Positions 40,980 to 49,418 of a stretch of DNA of 64,000 nucleotides are shown piece after piece. The first letter of the stretch is position 1; each line of letters starts with the position of its first letter. The DNA is from Woeseia sp037968755 (GTDB lineage Bacteria; Pseudomonadota; Gammaproteobacteria; Steroidobacterales; Woeseiaceae): the NCBI GenBank assembly GCA_037968755.1, contig JBBKWB010000112.1, positions 1 through 64,000 on the forward strand. Reading direction: 5' to 3'. The position numbers and the translations under genes are program-made. A model generated the notes under the pieces. It was not told where the DNA came from and did not search any database. It saw only the letters and a program-made list of their open reading frames with translations.

Positions 40980-41483
40980 ATGAAGACCCTGACTATTCTC
41001 CGTCACGCAAAATCAAGCTGGGAATCAAGCAGCGTCGCTGACAGCGACCGGCCTTTGAATGAGCGCGGTGAGCGTGATGCACCGGTCATGGCGCGACGTA
41101 TTCATGCGGCTGGCATCCGACCTTCTCTGATCATCAGCAGTCCTGCGGCGCGTGCGTGGAGTACAGCAAAAGCGGTCGCACAGGAACTCAGGTATCCACT
41201 GGAGTTTCTGCAGCGCGAACACGATCTTTACCTCGCATCAACACGGCAGCTTTTTGACGTTATTCGCAGCCAGGATGAGGGATTCAACAACATCATGCTG
41301 GTAGGTCACAATCCCGGCCTGACAGATCTTGCGAATCATCTTCTGCCAGGGCTCACCGGTAACCTGCCGACCTGCGCTGTCGTATCGGTCAACATAGAAC
41401 TGGATCACTGGGACCTGCAGGCTGACGGCGAGAAAACGCTGGCACTGTACGACTACCCCAAGAAATCCAGCGATAGCGACTAG
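40980..41483 (+). CDS. SixA-like histidine phosphatase
   Basis: A 167-residue phosphoglycerate-mutase-like phosphatase. It begins LTILRHAKSSWE (the RH motif; His is the phosphate acceptor) and has the second catalytic His in IMLVGHNPGLTDLANHL. This is the SixA type, which removes phosphate from histidine phosphotransfer proteins, though substrates vary. ATG at 40980 is preferred: AAGG lies nine bases upstream, while the GTG at 40971 would sit on it. It lies 17 bases after sufT and is probably co-transcribed with suf. Its end is 8 bases from the convergent sdaA. Confidence 0.88.
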   Translation: MKTLTILRHAKSSWESSSVADSDRPLNERGERDAPVMARRIHAAGIRPSLIISSPAARAWSTAKAVAQELRYPLEFLQREHDLYLASTRQLFDVIRSQDEGFNNIMLVGHNPGLTDLANHLLPGLTGNLPTCAVVSVNIELDHWDLQADGEKTLALYDYPKKSSDSD

Positions 41484-41491
41484 CTACCTGG

Positions 41492-42850
41492 TCAGCACTC
41501 CGGCACGTTTACAGCGAGACCACCGCGCGAGGTTTCTTTGTATATGGCCGACATGTCGAGGCCGGTCTGGCGCATAGTCTTGATTACCTGATCAAGAGAC
41601 ACTTTGTGAGTGCCATCGCCATGCTTGGCAAGGCGGGCCGCGTTGATCGCCTTCAATGCGCCCATGGCATTGCGTTCAATGCAGGGAATTTGCACGAGGC
41701 CACCAACCGGATCACAAGTTAAACCGAGATTGTGCTCCATGCCAATCTCAGCGGCATTCTCGATCTGTTGATTCGTGCCGCCCAAAGCAGCGACGAGCCC
41801 GCCAGCGGCCATCGAACAAGCGACACCCACTTCACCCTGGCAACCCATTTCAGCACCCGAAATAGACGCATTGATCTTGTACAGAATGCCGATGGCACCG
41901 GCCGTCAGGAAGAATCGATCAATACCGTCGCGCGTCGCGCGCGGCACCAGCTCGCTATAGTAGTGCAGCACCGCGGGTATAATTCCGGCCGCGCCATTCG
42001 TCGGCGAGGTCACTACCCTGCCACCTGCCGCATTCTCCTCATTGACCGCTATAGCCCAGGCGTTAACCCAGTCCATCGTGTCCAGGCCGCCGCCGTCGCT
42101 GCGTTGCTTCAGTGACTTGTACAGTTTCGGGGCGCGCCGAAGCACCGACATCTTACCCGGCAAAACACCCTCTGTTACGAGACCCCGTTGCACACAGCTC
42201 TGCATCGCTGCCCAAATTGCATCGAGGCGTTCTGATATTTCTTTTTCTGATCGCCAACGCAGTTCGTTTTGCATCATCAAGTCCGCAATGCTGAGTGCGT
42301 TTTCATCCGCCATCGCCAGCAATCCGGCCGCATCGGTAAACGGGTACGGTGGCTCGCCCTGTTGTCCGGTTGGTTCCTGTTCGTCACCACGAACCACAAA
42401 ACCGCCGCCGACTGAATACCAGTCTTCGCTGCACAGCTCCTCGCCCGCGCTATCGAATGCCTGGAAACGCATTCCATTGGTATGGCGCGGCAATTCGTCG
42501 TCGTAGTCGAAACTGAGGTTTGTTGCCGGATCGAAATCAATCTCGCCAAGCTTCAGCAAAGGCAGGCGGCAACTTTCGTGTATGCGCCGAAGGGACGGTT
42601 CCATTGAGTCCGGATCGATGGTCGCTGGATCCATGCCGCAAAGGCCCAGCAAAATCGCCGAATCCGTACCGTGACCGCGGCCGGTAAATGCCAGCGAGCC
42701 ATACAGTCGAACGTCAATGCGCGATACCGGCAAGGAATTTTTCGCAAGTCCGCTCGCAAATTCGCGAGCGGCTTTCATTGGGCCAACCGTGTGCGAACTG
42801 GAGGGCCCGACGCCGATCTTGAATATGTCGAATACGCTAATTTCAGCCAT
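41492..42850 (-). CDS. sdaA: L-serine ammonia-lyase (L-serine dehydratase)
   Basis: Converts L-serine to pyruvate and ammonia with a [4Fe-4S] cluster. The 452 residues match E. coli SdaA (454). The N-terminal GVGPSSSHTVGPMKAAREF and the cluster cysteines in GEVGVACSMAAGGLVAALGG and GLTCDPVGGLVQIPCIERN are all present, as is ATSPTNGAAGIIPAVLHYY (here TSPTNGAAGIIPAVLHYY). It ends 8 bases from the phosphatase gene. putA lies 18 bases upstream on the same strand, so the two are likely one transcript. Confidence 0.97.
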   Translation of the reverse strand: MAEISVFDIFKIGVGPSSSHTVGPMKAAREFASGLAKNSLPVSRIDVRLYGSLAFTGRGHGTDSAILLGLCGMDPATIDPDSMEPSLRRIHESCRLPLLKLGEIDFDPATNLSFDYDDELPRHTNGMRFQAFDSAGEELCSEDWYSVGGGFVVRGDEQEPTGQQGEPPYPFTDAAGLLAMADENALSIADLMMQNELRWRSEKEISERLDAIWAAMQSCVQRGLVTEGVLPGKMSVLRRAPKLYKSLKQRSDGGGLDTMDWVNAWAIAVNEENAAGGRVVTSPTNGAAGIIPAVLHYYSELVPRATRDGIDRFFLTAGAIGILYKINASISGAEMGCQGEVGVACSMAAGGLVAALGGTNQQIENAAEIGMEHNLGLTCDPVGGLVQIPCIERNAMGALKAINAARLAKHGDGTHKVSLDQVIKTMRQTGLDMSAIYKETSRGGLAVNVPEC

Positions 42851-42868
42851 GGCGAGAATCGTGTCCGT

Positions 42869-45800
42869 TCATGAATCAGTAAGCGACAGCAGGCCGGTGT
42901 TGCCACCCACTGCTGCGATATTATTGCTAACGGCATACTCGGTGCCGAAACGTAACAAGTAGTGCGGACCGCCTGCTTTCGGGCCGGTACCGGAAAGTCC
43001 CCGACCGCCAAACGGTTGCGAACCCACTATGGCACCTATCATGTTGCGATTGATATAGATATTGCCAGCGCCAGACTGTTTTACAAATGCCCTGGCGCGC
43101 GCACCGATGCGACTGTGCAAGCCCATTGTCAGACCGAAACCGGTGGCATTCACTGCATCAATCGTTTCCTGCAGCTTACGCCGGCGATACTTGAATACAT
43201 GCAGCACCGGACCGAATACTTCCTTCTTGAGCTGCGCGATGCTCTCAATCTCGATTGCAACCGGCGCAAAATAGGTACCGGCGGAAGCACTTGCCGGGAG
43301 CCGACATTGGCGAATAATCTTGGCATTGGCGCCGAGGCTGTCGAGATGCGCTTGCAAGTTGCAGCGCGCTTCCTCATCGATGGTCGGTCCGACATCCGTT
43401 GCGAGATCCGCCGGGTCACCGATGCGAAGCTCCTGCATCGCGCCATCAAGCAGGGATATCACACGTGGCGCAATGTCTTCCTGCACACACAGAATCCGCA
43501 GTGCGGAACAACGTTGCCCTGCCGCATTAAATGCCGAGGCAATGCAGTCATGCACCACCTGTTCCGGCAAAGCGGAGCTGTCAACAAACATCGCATTCTG
43601 GCCACCGGTTTCGGCTATAAACGTCGCGATGGCTCCCTCACGATCCGCCAGTGACTTGTTTATTAGTCGCGCCGTTTCGTTTGAGCCGGTGAAGGCAACG
43701 CCAGCAACCCGTGAGTCCGCAACAGCGTAGCCACCCACTGTCGCCCCGTCGCCGGGCAGGAAATGCAACACATCGCCGGGTACGCCGGCCTCATGCAGTA
43801 GCTGGACAGCCCGATACGCAACCAACGGAGTCTGCTCCGCAGGCTTCGCGAGCACGGCATTGCCCGCCGCCAGCGCGGCGGACACCTGGCCGGCGAAAAT
43901 CGCGAGCGGAAAATTCCAGGGACTGATGCAGACAAAAATACCGCGACCGCGCATTCCCAGCTCATTGCGTTCGCCGGTGGGACCCGGCAAATCTTTCGGT
44001 GCCGCGAAATGCTCACGTGCTTGCTGTGCGTAGTAGCGTAGAAAATCCACGGCTTCACGCAGTTCAGCAATTGAGTCAGGTATTGTTTTGCCCGCTTCAC
44101 GTACACAGAGGGCCAGCAACTCTCCGGTATTGCGTTCGAACAAGTCAGCAGCACGCTCCAGTATGTCGGCGCGCGTAGTGGCCGACGTTTGATCCCACTT
44201 CACTTGCGCCGCACTGGCAAGCTCCAGCGCCCTGGCTACTGCTGGCTGGTCTGCCTGCACGCACTCGCCCACTACGTCGGCGTGATTAGCCGGGTTGATT
44301 GACGACAGCGCTGTACCATCCAGCAGCTTCCCGCCAACCAATGGTCCTGCCCGCAAGGTGACTGGCGCAGCTTGCATGGCTGCAGCCAGTGCCGTCGTCA
44401 CCCGCCGGTCCGCCAGGTTGTGACCGGCAGAATTGCGGCGCTGCTCGCCAAACAGGCGTTCCGGCGATGGAATCTGGGTATGCGGCTTGAAATCGGTCTT
44501 CTGTGCGGTCGTTATTGGATCAGCAATAATGTCGTCAACTGCAACACTTTCATCGACGATGCGATTCACGAATGAGGTGTTCGCCCCGTTCTCAAGCAGG
44601 CGTCGCACAAGGTAAGGCAGCAAATCTTCATGACTGCCGACAGGCGCGTAAACGCGACAGGGCTTATTGAACTTGTCCGGGTCGGTGACTTCCGCGTAAA
44701 GCTCTTCACCCATGCCGTGCAAACGCTGAAACTCGAAGTCGCTGCGCGACCCCGCGAAGTGCATGATGCTGGCGAGCGTATGCGCATTGTGCGTCGCGAA
44801 CTGGGGATACAACTGCGTGCCCGCGTCGAGCATCTGTCGCGCACAGGCCAGGTAAGAAACATCGGTGTAGGCCTTACGAGTGAATACCGGGTAGCTCGCG
44901 AGGCCTTGTTCCTGACCGCGTTTGATCTCGGTATCCCAGTACGCGCCCTTCACCAGGCGCACCGGTATCCGACGACCGTGCTGTGCGGCGAGTCCGCTAA
45001 CAAAGCTAATGACATCCCGCGCACGGCGCTGGTACGCCTGTACAGCCAGACCGAATCCCGCATAGTCGTGCAAGCGACGGTCAGCGTAGACAGCGGCAAA
45101 CACGTCCAGCGATAATTCCAGCCGGTCCGCCTCTTCTGCGTCCATGGTCAGCGCAATCCCTGCCGCCCGTGCCTTGAGTGCCAACTCGCTGAGGATCGGA
45201 ACCAGCTCTTGCATCACCCGCTCTTGTTGGGTGAATTCGTAACGCGGGTGCAGTGCTGACAGTTTCACTGAAATACTCGGCGCGGCGAATATATCCTGTC
45301 CGTTTGCATTCTCGCCAATCGTAGCGATGGCCGCGCTGTACGCTTCGAAGTAGCGCTCCGCATCGTCTGCAGTGAGCGCCGCTTCACCGAGCATGTCGAA
45401 CGAGTATCGATAACGTTGCAGGTCTTTCTTCGTCGATCGCTTCAACGCTTCTTCGATATTGCGCCCCATGACAAACTGGTGACCCATGATGCGCATCGCC
45501 TGGCGCATGGCACCGCGAATTACCGGTTCCCCTGCGCCGCTGGCGAGCTTGCCAAGATAGCGCGCCGGATTGCGTTTGGCCTCATCATCTACTTTCAGAA
45601 TTCGGCCTGTCAGCATCAGTCCCCAGGTAGACGCGTTGACGAAAAGTGAATCACTGGCGCCCAGATGATCCTGCCAGCTCGCGGCCGTGATCTTGTCCGC
45701 GATAAGTCGGTCCGCGGTGTCCGCATCCGGTATCCGCAGCAATGCTTCGGCGATGCACATCAACAGCACGCCTTCCTCGGACGACAAATCGTATTGCTGC

Positions 45801-46012
45801 AAAAAAGCATCTATGCCGCCATCGTTGGCGGCGTGCCGGCGCACCGCCTCCACCAGCAGGCGCGCCGTGTCCTGGATCAATGCACGGGTAGGCTCGCCCG
45901 CATCGGCTGCGATCGCGAGTTCGGCAACGAGACTGGCTTCGTCGGCGAGGTAGGACTTGCTAATACCGCCAAGCGGTTCAACCGTTGCGGAAGGTTGGTC
46001 CGTAAACTTCAT
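42869..46012 (-). CDS. putA: Bifunctional proline dehydrogenase / P5C dehydrogenase
   Basis: Oxidises proline to glutamate in two steps, with electrons to FAD/quinone then NAD. The 1047-residue protein has a proline dehydrogenase barrel (about 130-460; LSALHPRYEFTQQERV, RLVKGAYWDTEIKRGQEQGL, FATHNAHTLASIM) and an aldehyde dehydrogenase half (about 500-1030; CISPWNFPLAIFAGQ, GVAFTGSNETARLINKS, nucleophile in AAGQRCSALRIL). E. coli PutA is 1320 residues; here the N-terminal ribbon-helix-helix repressor part is missing, so it should not regulate itself. sdaA follows 18 bases downstream. HslR lies upstream on the same strand. Confidence 0.97.
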   Translation of the reverse strand: MKFTDQPSATVEPLGGISKSYLADEASLVAELAIAADAGEPTRALIQDTARLLVEAVRRHAANDGGIDAFLQQYDLSSEEGVLLMCIAEALLRIPDADTADRLIADKITAASWQDHLGASDSLFVNASTWGLMLTGRILKVDDEAKRNPARYLGKLASGAGEPVIRGAMRQAMRIMGHQFVMGRNIEEALKRSTKKDLQRYRYSFDMLGEAALTADDAERYFEAYSAAIATIGENANGQDIFAAPSISVKLSALHPRYEFTQQERVMQELVPILSELALKARAAGIALTMDAEEADRLELSLDVFAAVYADRRLHDYAGFGLAVQAYQRRARDVISFVSGLAAQHGRRIPVRLVKGAYWDTEIKRGQEQGLASYPVFTRKAYTDVSYLACARQMLDAGTQLYPQFATHNAHTLASIMHFAGSRSDFEFQRLHGMGEELYAEVTDPDKFNKPCRVYAPVGSHEDLLPYLVRRLLENGANTSFVNRIVDESVAVDDIIADPITTAQKTDFKPHTQIPSPERLFGEQRRNSAGHNLADRRVTTALAAAMQAAPVTLRAGPLVGGKLLDGTALSSINPANHADVVGECVQADQPAVARALELASAAQVKWDQTSATTRADILERAADLFERNTGELLALCVREAGKTIPDSIAELREAVDFLRYYAQQAREHFAAPKDLPGPTGERNELGMRGRGIFVCISPWNFPLAIFAGQVSAALAAGNAVLAKPAEQTPLVAYRAVQLLHEAGVPGDVLHFLPGDGATVGGYAVADSRVAGVAFTGSNETARLINKSLADREGAIATFIAETGGQNAMFVDSSALPEQVVHDCIASAFNAAGQRCSALRILCVQEDIAPRVISLLDGAMQELRIGDPADLATDVGPTIDEEARCNLQAHLDSLGANAKIIRQCRLPASASAGTYFAPVAIEIESIAQLKKEVFGPVLHVFKYRRRKLQETIDAVNATGFGLTMGLHSRIGARARAFVKQSGAGNIYINRNMIGAIVGSQPFGGRGLSGTGPKAGGPHYLLRFGTEYAVSNNIAAVGGNTGLLSLTDS

Positions 46013-46131
46013 GTGAGCTTACCCTGCAGCAGCGTGACCCGACAGCTGGCTTGAAGAAGAGGAAAGTGATGGCGCCGAGTGTAGCCGTTCGCTCCCGGGC
46101 TTTAAAGATATCGCCGGAAACGATAAAGCGC

Positions 46132-46524
46132 TCAACTGCCGCGATTGCGCAGCCTTAACAGCCGTCGAGTGTGCTTGTCCGGGCGCCCTTCTGTTCGCGG
46201 CATTTGCCTGCGGTCGCTGCTGAGTTGCCTCTTCAGCGCTTCGCGTCGCTCGACTGACTCAGGCGTCTCCGAATAACATCGCCGGGCCTCACTGGCGGGA
46301 CCGCGCCTCGGCGGCACCGCCAGGACAGCAAGTTCGTAAGGCAACTGCTCGCGCACGATATCAATACGATCGCCGGGCGCGACCCGTTGTCCTGGGCTTG
46401 CCCGTTCGCCGTTAATCCGCACGTGCCCGCCTGACACTGCCTGTCCGGCCAGGGTGCGGGTCTTGTAGAACCGGGCAAACCACAGCCAGCGGTCGATTCG
46501 CAATGCGGTATTGGCGTCGGGCAC
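46132..46524 (-). CDS. hslR: Heat-shock protein 15, S4-domain RNA-binding protein
   Basis: Binds free 50S subunits carrying nascent chains and helps rescue. The 130 residues match E. coli Hsp15 (133). The S4 domain fills the first half (LRIDRWLWFARFYKTRTLAG, GHVRINGERASPGQRVAPGD). The C-terminal extension is very basic and Arg-rich (KHTRRLLRLRNRGS). A promoter is not clear. The divergent kbl begins 70 bases away. The gap to putA (46013-46131) probably holds the putA promoter. Confidence 0.9.
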   Translation of the reverse strand: MPDANTALRIDRWLWFARFYKTRTLAGQAVSGGHVRINGERASPGQRVAPGDRIDIVREQLPYELAVLAVPPRRGPASEARRCYSETPESVERREALKRQLSSDRRQMPRTEGRPDKHTRRLLRLRNRGS

Positions 46525-46593
46525 GGATTGCTACTCTTTCGTATCGGGGGGTGCTGATATACTTTGCGGCCATTCAGTGCAGAGAGCAATCCC

Positions 46594-47793
46594 GTGGCAG
46601 CATCGATTTTTAGCCAACTTGCAGCGCAAACCGAAGCCCTCAAAGACGAAGGCCTGTTTAAGCGGGAGCGGCTCATTGCCGGGCCGCAGCAGGCAGACAT
46701 CACCGTCACCGGCAGCAACGGCAACAAGCAGGTCATCAATCTGTGCGCCAACAACTATCTCGGCCTTGCGAATCATCCTGACATCATCAAGGCAGCGCAC
46801 AAGGCACTCGATGAATTTGGCTACGGCATGGCCTCGGTACGCTTTATCTGTGGCACCCAGACGATTCACAAGGAGCTGGAGCGGAGAATCAGCGAATACC
46901 TTGGCACCGAAGATACTATTTTGTATCCATCCTGTTTCGATGCGAATGGCGGCCTGTTCGAAACGATACTGGAAAGTCCGGATGCCGTTATCAGCGATGC
47001 GCTGAATCACGCCAGCATTATCGACGGCGTGCGGCTGAGTAAAGCGCAACGATTTCGCTACAAGAATAACGACATGAACGACCTGGAGCAGCAACTCAAG
47101 GACGCCGCGTCCTGCCGCCACCGGCTAATCGTCACGGACGGTGTATTTTCCATGGATGGCACAATCGCCAACCTTGGCGACCTTTGTGATCTTGCCGATC
47201 GTTATGACGCGATCACCATGATCGACGATTGCCACGCCACCGGCTTCCTGGGAGCAACAGGTCGAGGTACTCACGAGCACTGCGATGTCATGGGTCGTAT
47301 CGATATCATCACCGGCACCCTGGGCAAGGCACTTGGCGGCGCATCCGGCGGCTACACATCCGGTCGCAAGGAAATCATTGGCTGGCTGCGGCAACGTTCC
47401 CGCCCTTATTTGTTTTCGAATTCGGTTGCGCCGGCCATCGCGGCTACCTCGATCGCGGTACTGGATTTACTGCAAAAGAATGACAATCTCCGCAGCCGGC
47501 TGCGCGATAACGCAACGTACTTCCGCCGGGAAATGACCGCATTGGGCTTCGAGTTGAAGCCCGGCGAGCACCCGATTATTCCAGTCATGCTGGGCGACGC
47601 GAAACTCGCGTCGAGCATGGCCGACCGCTTGCTGGATCATGGCATCTATGTGATTGGCTTCTCCTTCCCGGTCGTGCCGAAGGGACAGGCACGGATACGT
47701 ACGCAAATGTCCGCGGGGCTGGAACGCGCGCATCTTGAAAAAGCAGTTGCCGCGTTTGCCACTGTCGGCCGCGAACTGGGCGTAATTAATTAG
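46594..47793 (+). CDS. kbl: 2-amino-3-ketobutyrate CoA ligase (glycine C-acetyltransferase)
   Basis: PLP enzyme making glycine and acetyl-CoA from 2-amino-3-ketobutyrate, the second step of threonine breakdown. From the GTG at 46594 the protein has 399 residues (E. coli 398); the frame extends to 46564 but the added residues do not fit. Strong marks: QQADITVTGSNGN, VINLCANNYLGLANHPD, MASVRFICGTQTIHKELE, and the PLP lysine in IITGTLGKALGGASGGYT. GAGAG lies upstream of the GTG. tdh follows after 10 bases. Confidence 0.97.
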   Translation: MAASIFSQLAAQTEALKDEGLFKRERLIAGPQQADITVTGSNGNKQVINLCANNYLGLANHPDIIKAAHKALDEFGYGMASVRFICGTQTIHKELERRISEYLGTEDTILYPSCFDANGGLFETILESPDAVISDALNHASIIDGVRLSKAQRFRYKNNDMNDLEQQLKDAASCRHRLIVTDGVFSMDGTIANLGDLCDLADRYDAITMIDDCHATGFLGATGRGTHEHCDVMGRIDIITGTLGKALGGASGGYTSGRKEIIGWLRQRSRPYLFSNSVAPAIAATSIAVLDLLQKNDNLRSRLRDNATYFRREMTALGFELKPGEHPIIPVMLGDAKLASSMADRLLDHGIYVIGFSFPVVPKGQARIRTQMSAGLERAHLEKAVAAFATVGRELGVIN

Positions 47794-47803
47794 GAAATCG
47801 GGA

Positions 47804-48832
47804 ATGAAAGCACTGGTAAAAGCGAAAGCCGAGCGAGGCATCTGGATGGAAGACATCGAGAAGCCGTCGCCCGGGCACAACGACGTACTGATCGAGGTCA
47901 AGCGCACGGCGATATGCGGCACCGACATACACATTTTTAAATGGGACGATTGGGCGCGTAAAACGATTCCTGTGCCGCTTGCGGTTGGCCATGAGTTTTA
48001 CGGCAAGATTGTCGACTTCGGCAGCGAGGTCGTCGGCTTCGAAGTAGGCGACCGGGTCTCAGCCGAGGGGCACATCACTTGCGGTGTGTGCAGAAACTGC
48101 CGCGCAGGTCGACGTCATCTATGCATGAATACTCAAGGCGTGGGTGTGAATCGGCCGGGAGCGTTTGCGGAATACATTTCGGTACCGGCATTCAATGTAT
48201 TCAAGCTACCGGACGCGGTTACAGACGAGATGGCATCTATCCTGGACCCGTTCGGCAATGCAACACACACCGCGTTGTCATTCGACCTGGTCGGCGAAGA
48301 TGTGTTGATCACCGGTGCCGGGCCAATCGGCATCATGGCCGTTGCCATCGCTCGTTTTGCCGGGGCGCGGCATGTCGTTATCACCGACGTCAACGACTAC
48401 CGACTATCGCTGGCCACGAAGCTTGGCGCAACGCGTGCTTTGAATGTCAGCCGGGATTCCCTGGACGACACCATGAAAGAACTGGGCATGACCGAAGGTT
48501 TTGATATCGGCATGGAAATGTCCGGTAACCCGCGCGCCTTCACCGACCTGCTGCGTACTATGCACCACGGCGGCAAGGTCGCGCTGCTAGGCATCCCGCC
48601 GGAGCAGACAGCGATTGACTGGAATCAGGTCATCTTCAAAGGACTGGTACTGAAAGGAATATACGGACGCGAAATGTTTGAGACCTGGTACAAGATGTCC
48701 AGCATGTTGCAGAGCGGCCTGGACATCAGCCCGATTATTACGCACCGCTTTGCCGTCGATGATTTCCAGGAGGCGTTTGAACTAATGGAATCAGGCCAGT
48801 CCGGCAAGATCATTCTCGACTGGGCATCCTGA
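47804..48832 (+). CDS. tdh: L-threonine 3-dehydrogenase
   Basis: Zinc, NAD-dependent dehydrogenase that makes 2-amino-3-ketobutyrate from threonine; kbl then uses it. The 342 residues match E. coli Tdh (341). Catalytic zinc ligands lie in AICGTDIHIFKWDDW and VGHEFYGK; the structural zinc cluster is ITCGVCRNCRAGRRHLC. The Rossmann part has ITGAGPIGIMAVAIA. It forms an operon with kbl and probably with the acetyltransferase gene 7 bases downstream. Confidence 0.97.
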   Translation: MKALVKAKAERGIWMEDIEKPSPGHNDVLIEVKRTAICGTDIHIFKWDDWARKTIPVPLAVGHEFYGKIVDFGSEVVGFEVGDRVSAEGHITCGVCRNCRAGRRHLCMNTQGVGVNRPGAFAEYISVPAFNVFKLPDAVTDEMASILDPFGNATHTALSFDLVGEDVLITGAGPIGIMAVAIARFAGARHVVITDVNDYRLSLATKLGATRALNVSRDSLDDTMKELGMTEGFDIGMEMSGNPRAFTDLLRTMHHGGKVALLGIPPEQTAIDWNQVIFKGLVLKGIYGREMFETWYKMSSMLQSGLDISPIITHRFAVDDFQEAFELMESGQSGKIILDWAS

Positions 48833-48839
48833 GCAAGTA

Positions 48840-49406
48840 GTGAGCCAGCCTATCGAATTGCCAACGGTGAATACCGAGCGACTGTTGTTGCGCGCGTTTA
48901 GCGTCAATGACGGGGAGGCAGTGCGACAACTTGCCGGTGATCGACGAATAGCGGATACCACCCTGAATGTGCCACACCCCTACGAACCCGGGATGGCTGA
49001 ACAATGGATAGCGACTCATGAGTCACTGCGCGCTACGGGCGAACTGGCGGTTTTCGCACTCGCCTTACGCGAGTCGTTGACGCTAATCGGCGCGATGAGC
49101 CTGCAGATTAACAGCCGTTGCTCACACGCTAATCTGGGTTACTGGATAGGGCACGAATACTGGAACAAAGGTTATTGCACGGAAGCTGCCGAAGCCGTGC
49201 TGACATACGGCTTCACAGACCTTGGCCTGAATCGAATTCATGCAAGCCACCTCGCGCGCAATCCGGCATCTGGAAAAGTCATGCAGAAGATCGGCATGCA
49301 GCACGAAGGAGTGCAACGCGAGCACACCCGCAAATGGGATCGCTACGAGGATCTGGTGATCTACGGCCTGCTCAAGCGAGAAAGGCAGTCTCGCCAGGAA
49401 GGCTGA
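48840..49406 (+). CDS. GNAT-family N-acetyltransferase, RimJ/RimL-like
   Basis: A 188-residue acetyltransferase of the RimJ/RimL/ribosomal-protein N-acetyltransferase class. Key parts are TERLLLRAFSVNDGEAVRQL, GYWIGHEYWNKGYCTEAAEA (acetyl-CoA site), LGLNRIHASHLARNPASGKV and MQKIGMQHEGVQREH. The substrate cannot be told from the sequence; the family acts on ribosomal proteins, tRNA-related substrates and small molecules. The GTG start lies 7 bases after tdh, so it is likely in the kbl-tdh transcript. It ends 12 bases from the convergent sppA. Confidence 0.85.
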   Translation: MSQPIELPTVNTERLLLRAFSVNDGEAVRQLAGDRRIADTTLNVPHPYEPGMAEQWIATHESLRATGELAVFALALRESLTLIGAMSLQINSRCSHANLGYWIGHEYWNKGYCTEAAEAVLTYGFTDLGLNRIHASHLARNPASGKVMQKIGMQHEGVQREHTRKWDRYEDLVIYGLLKRERQSRQEG

Positions 49407-49418
49407 CGGTCGCTGTCC

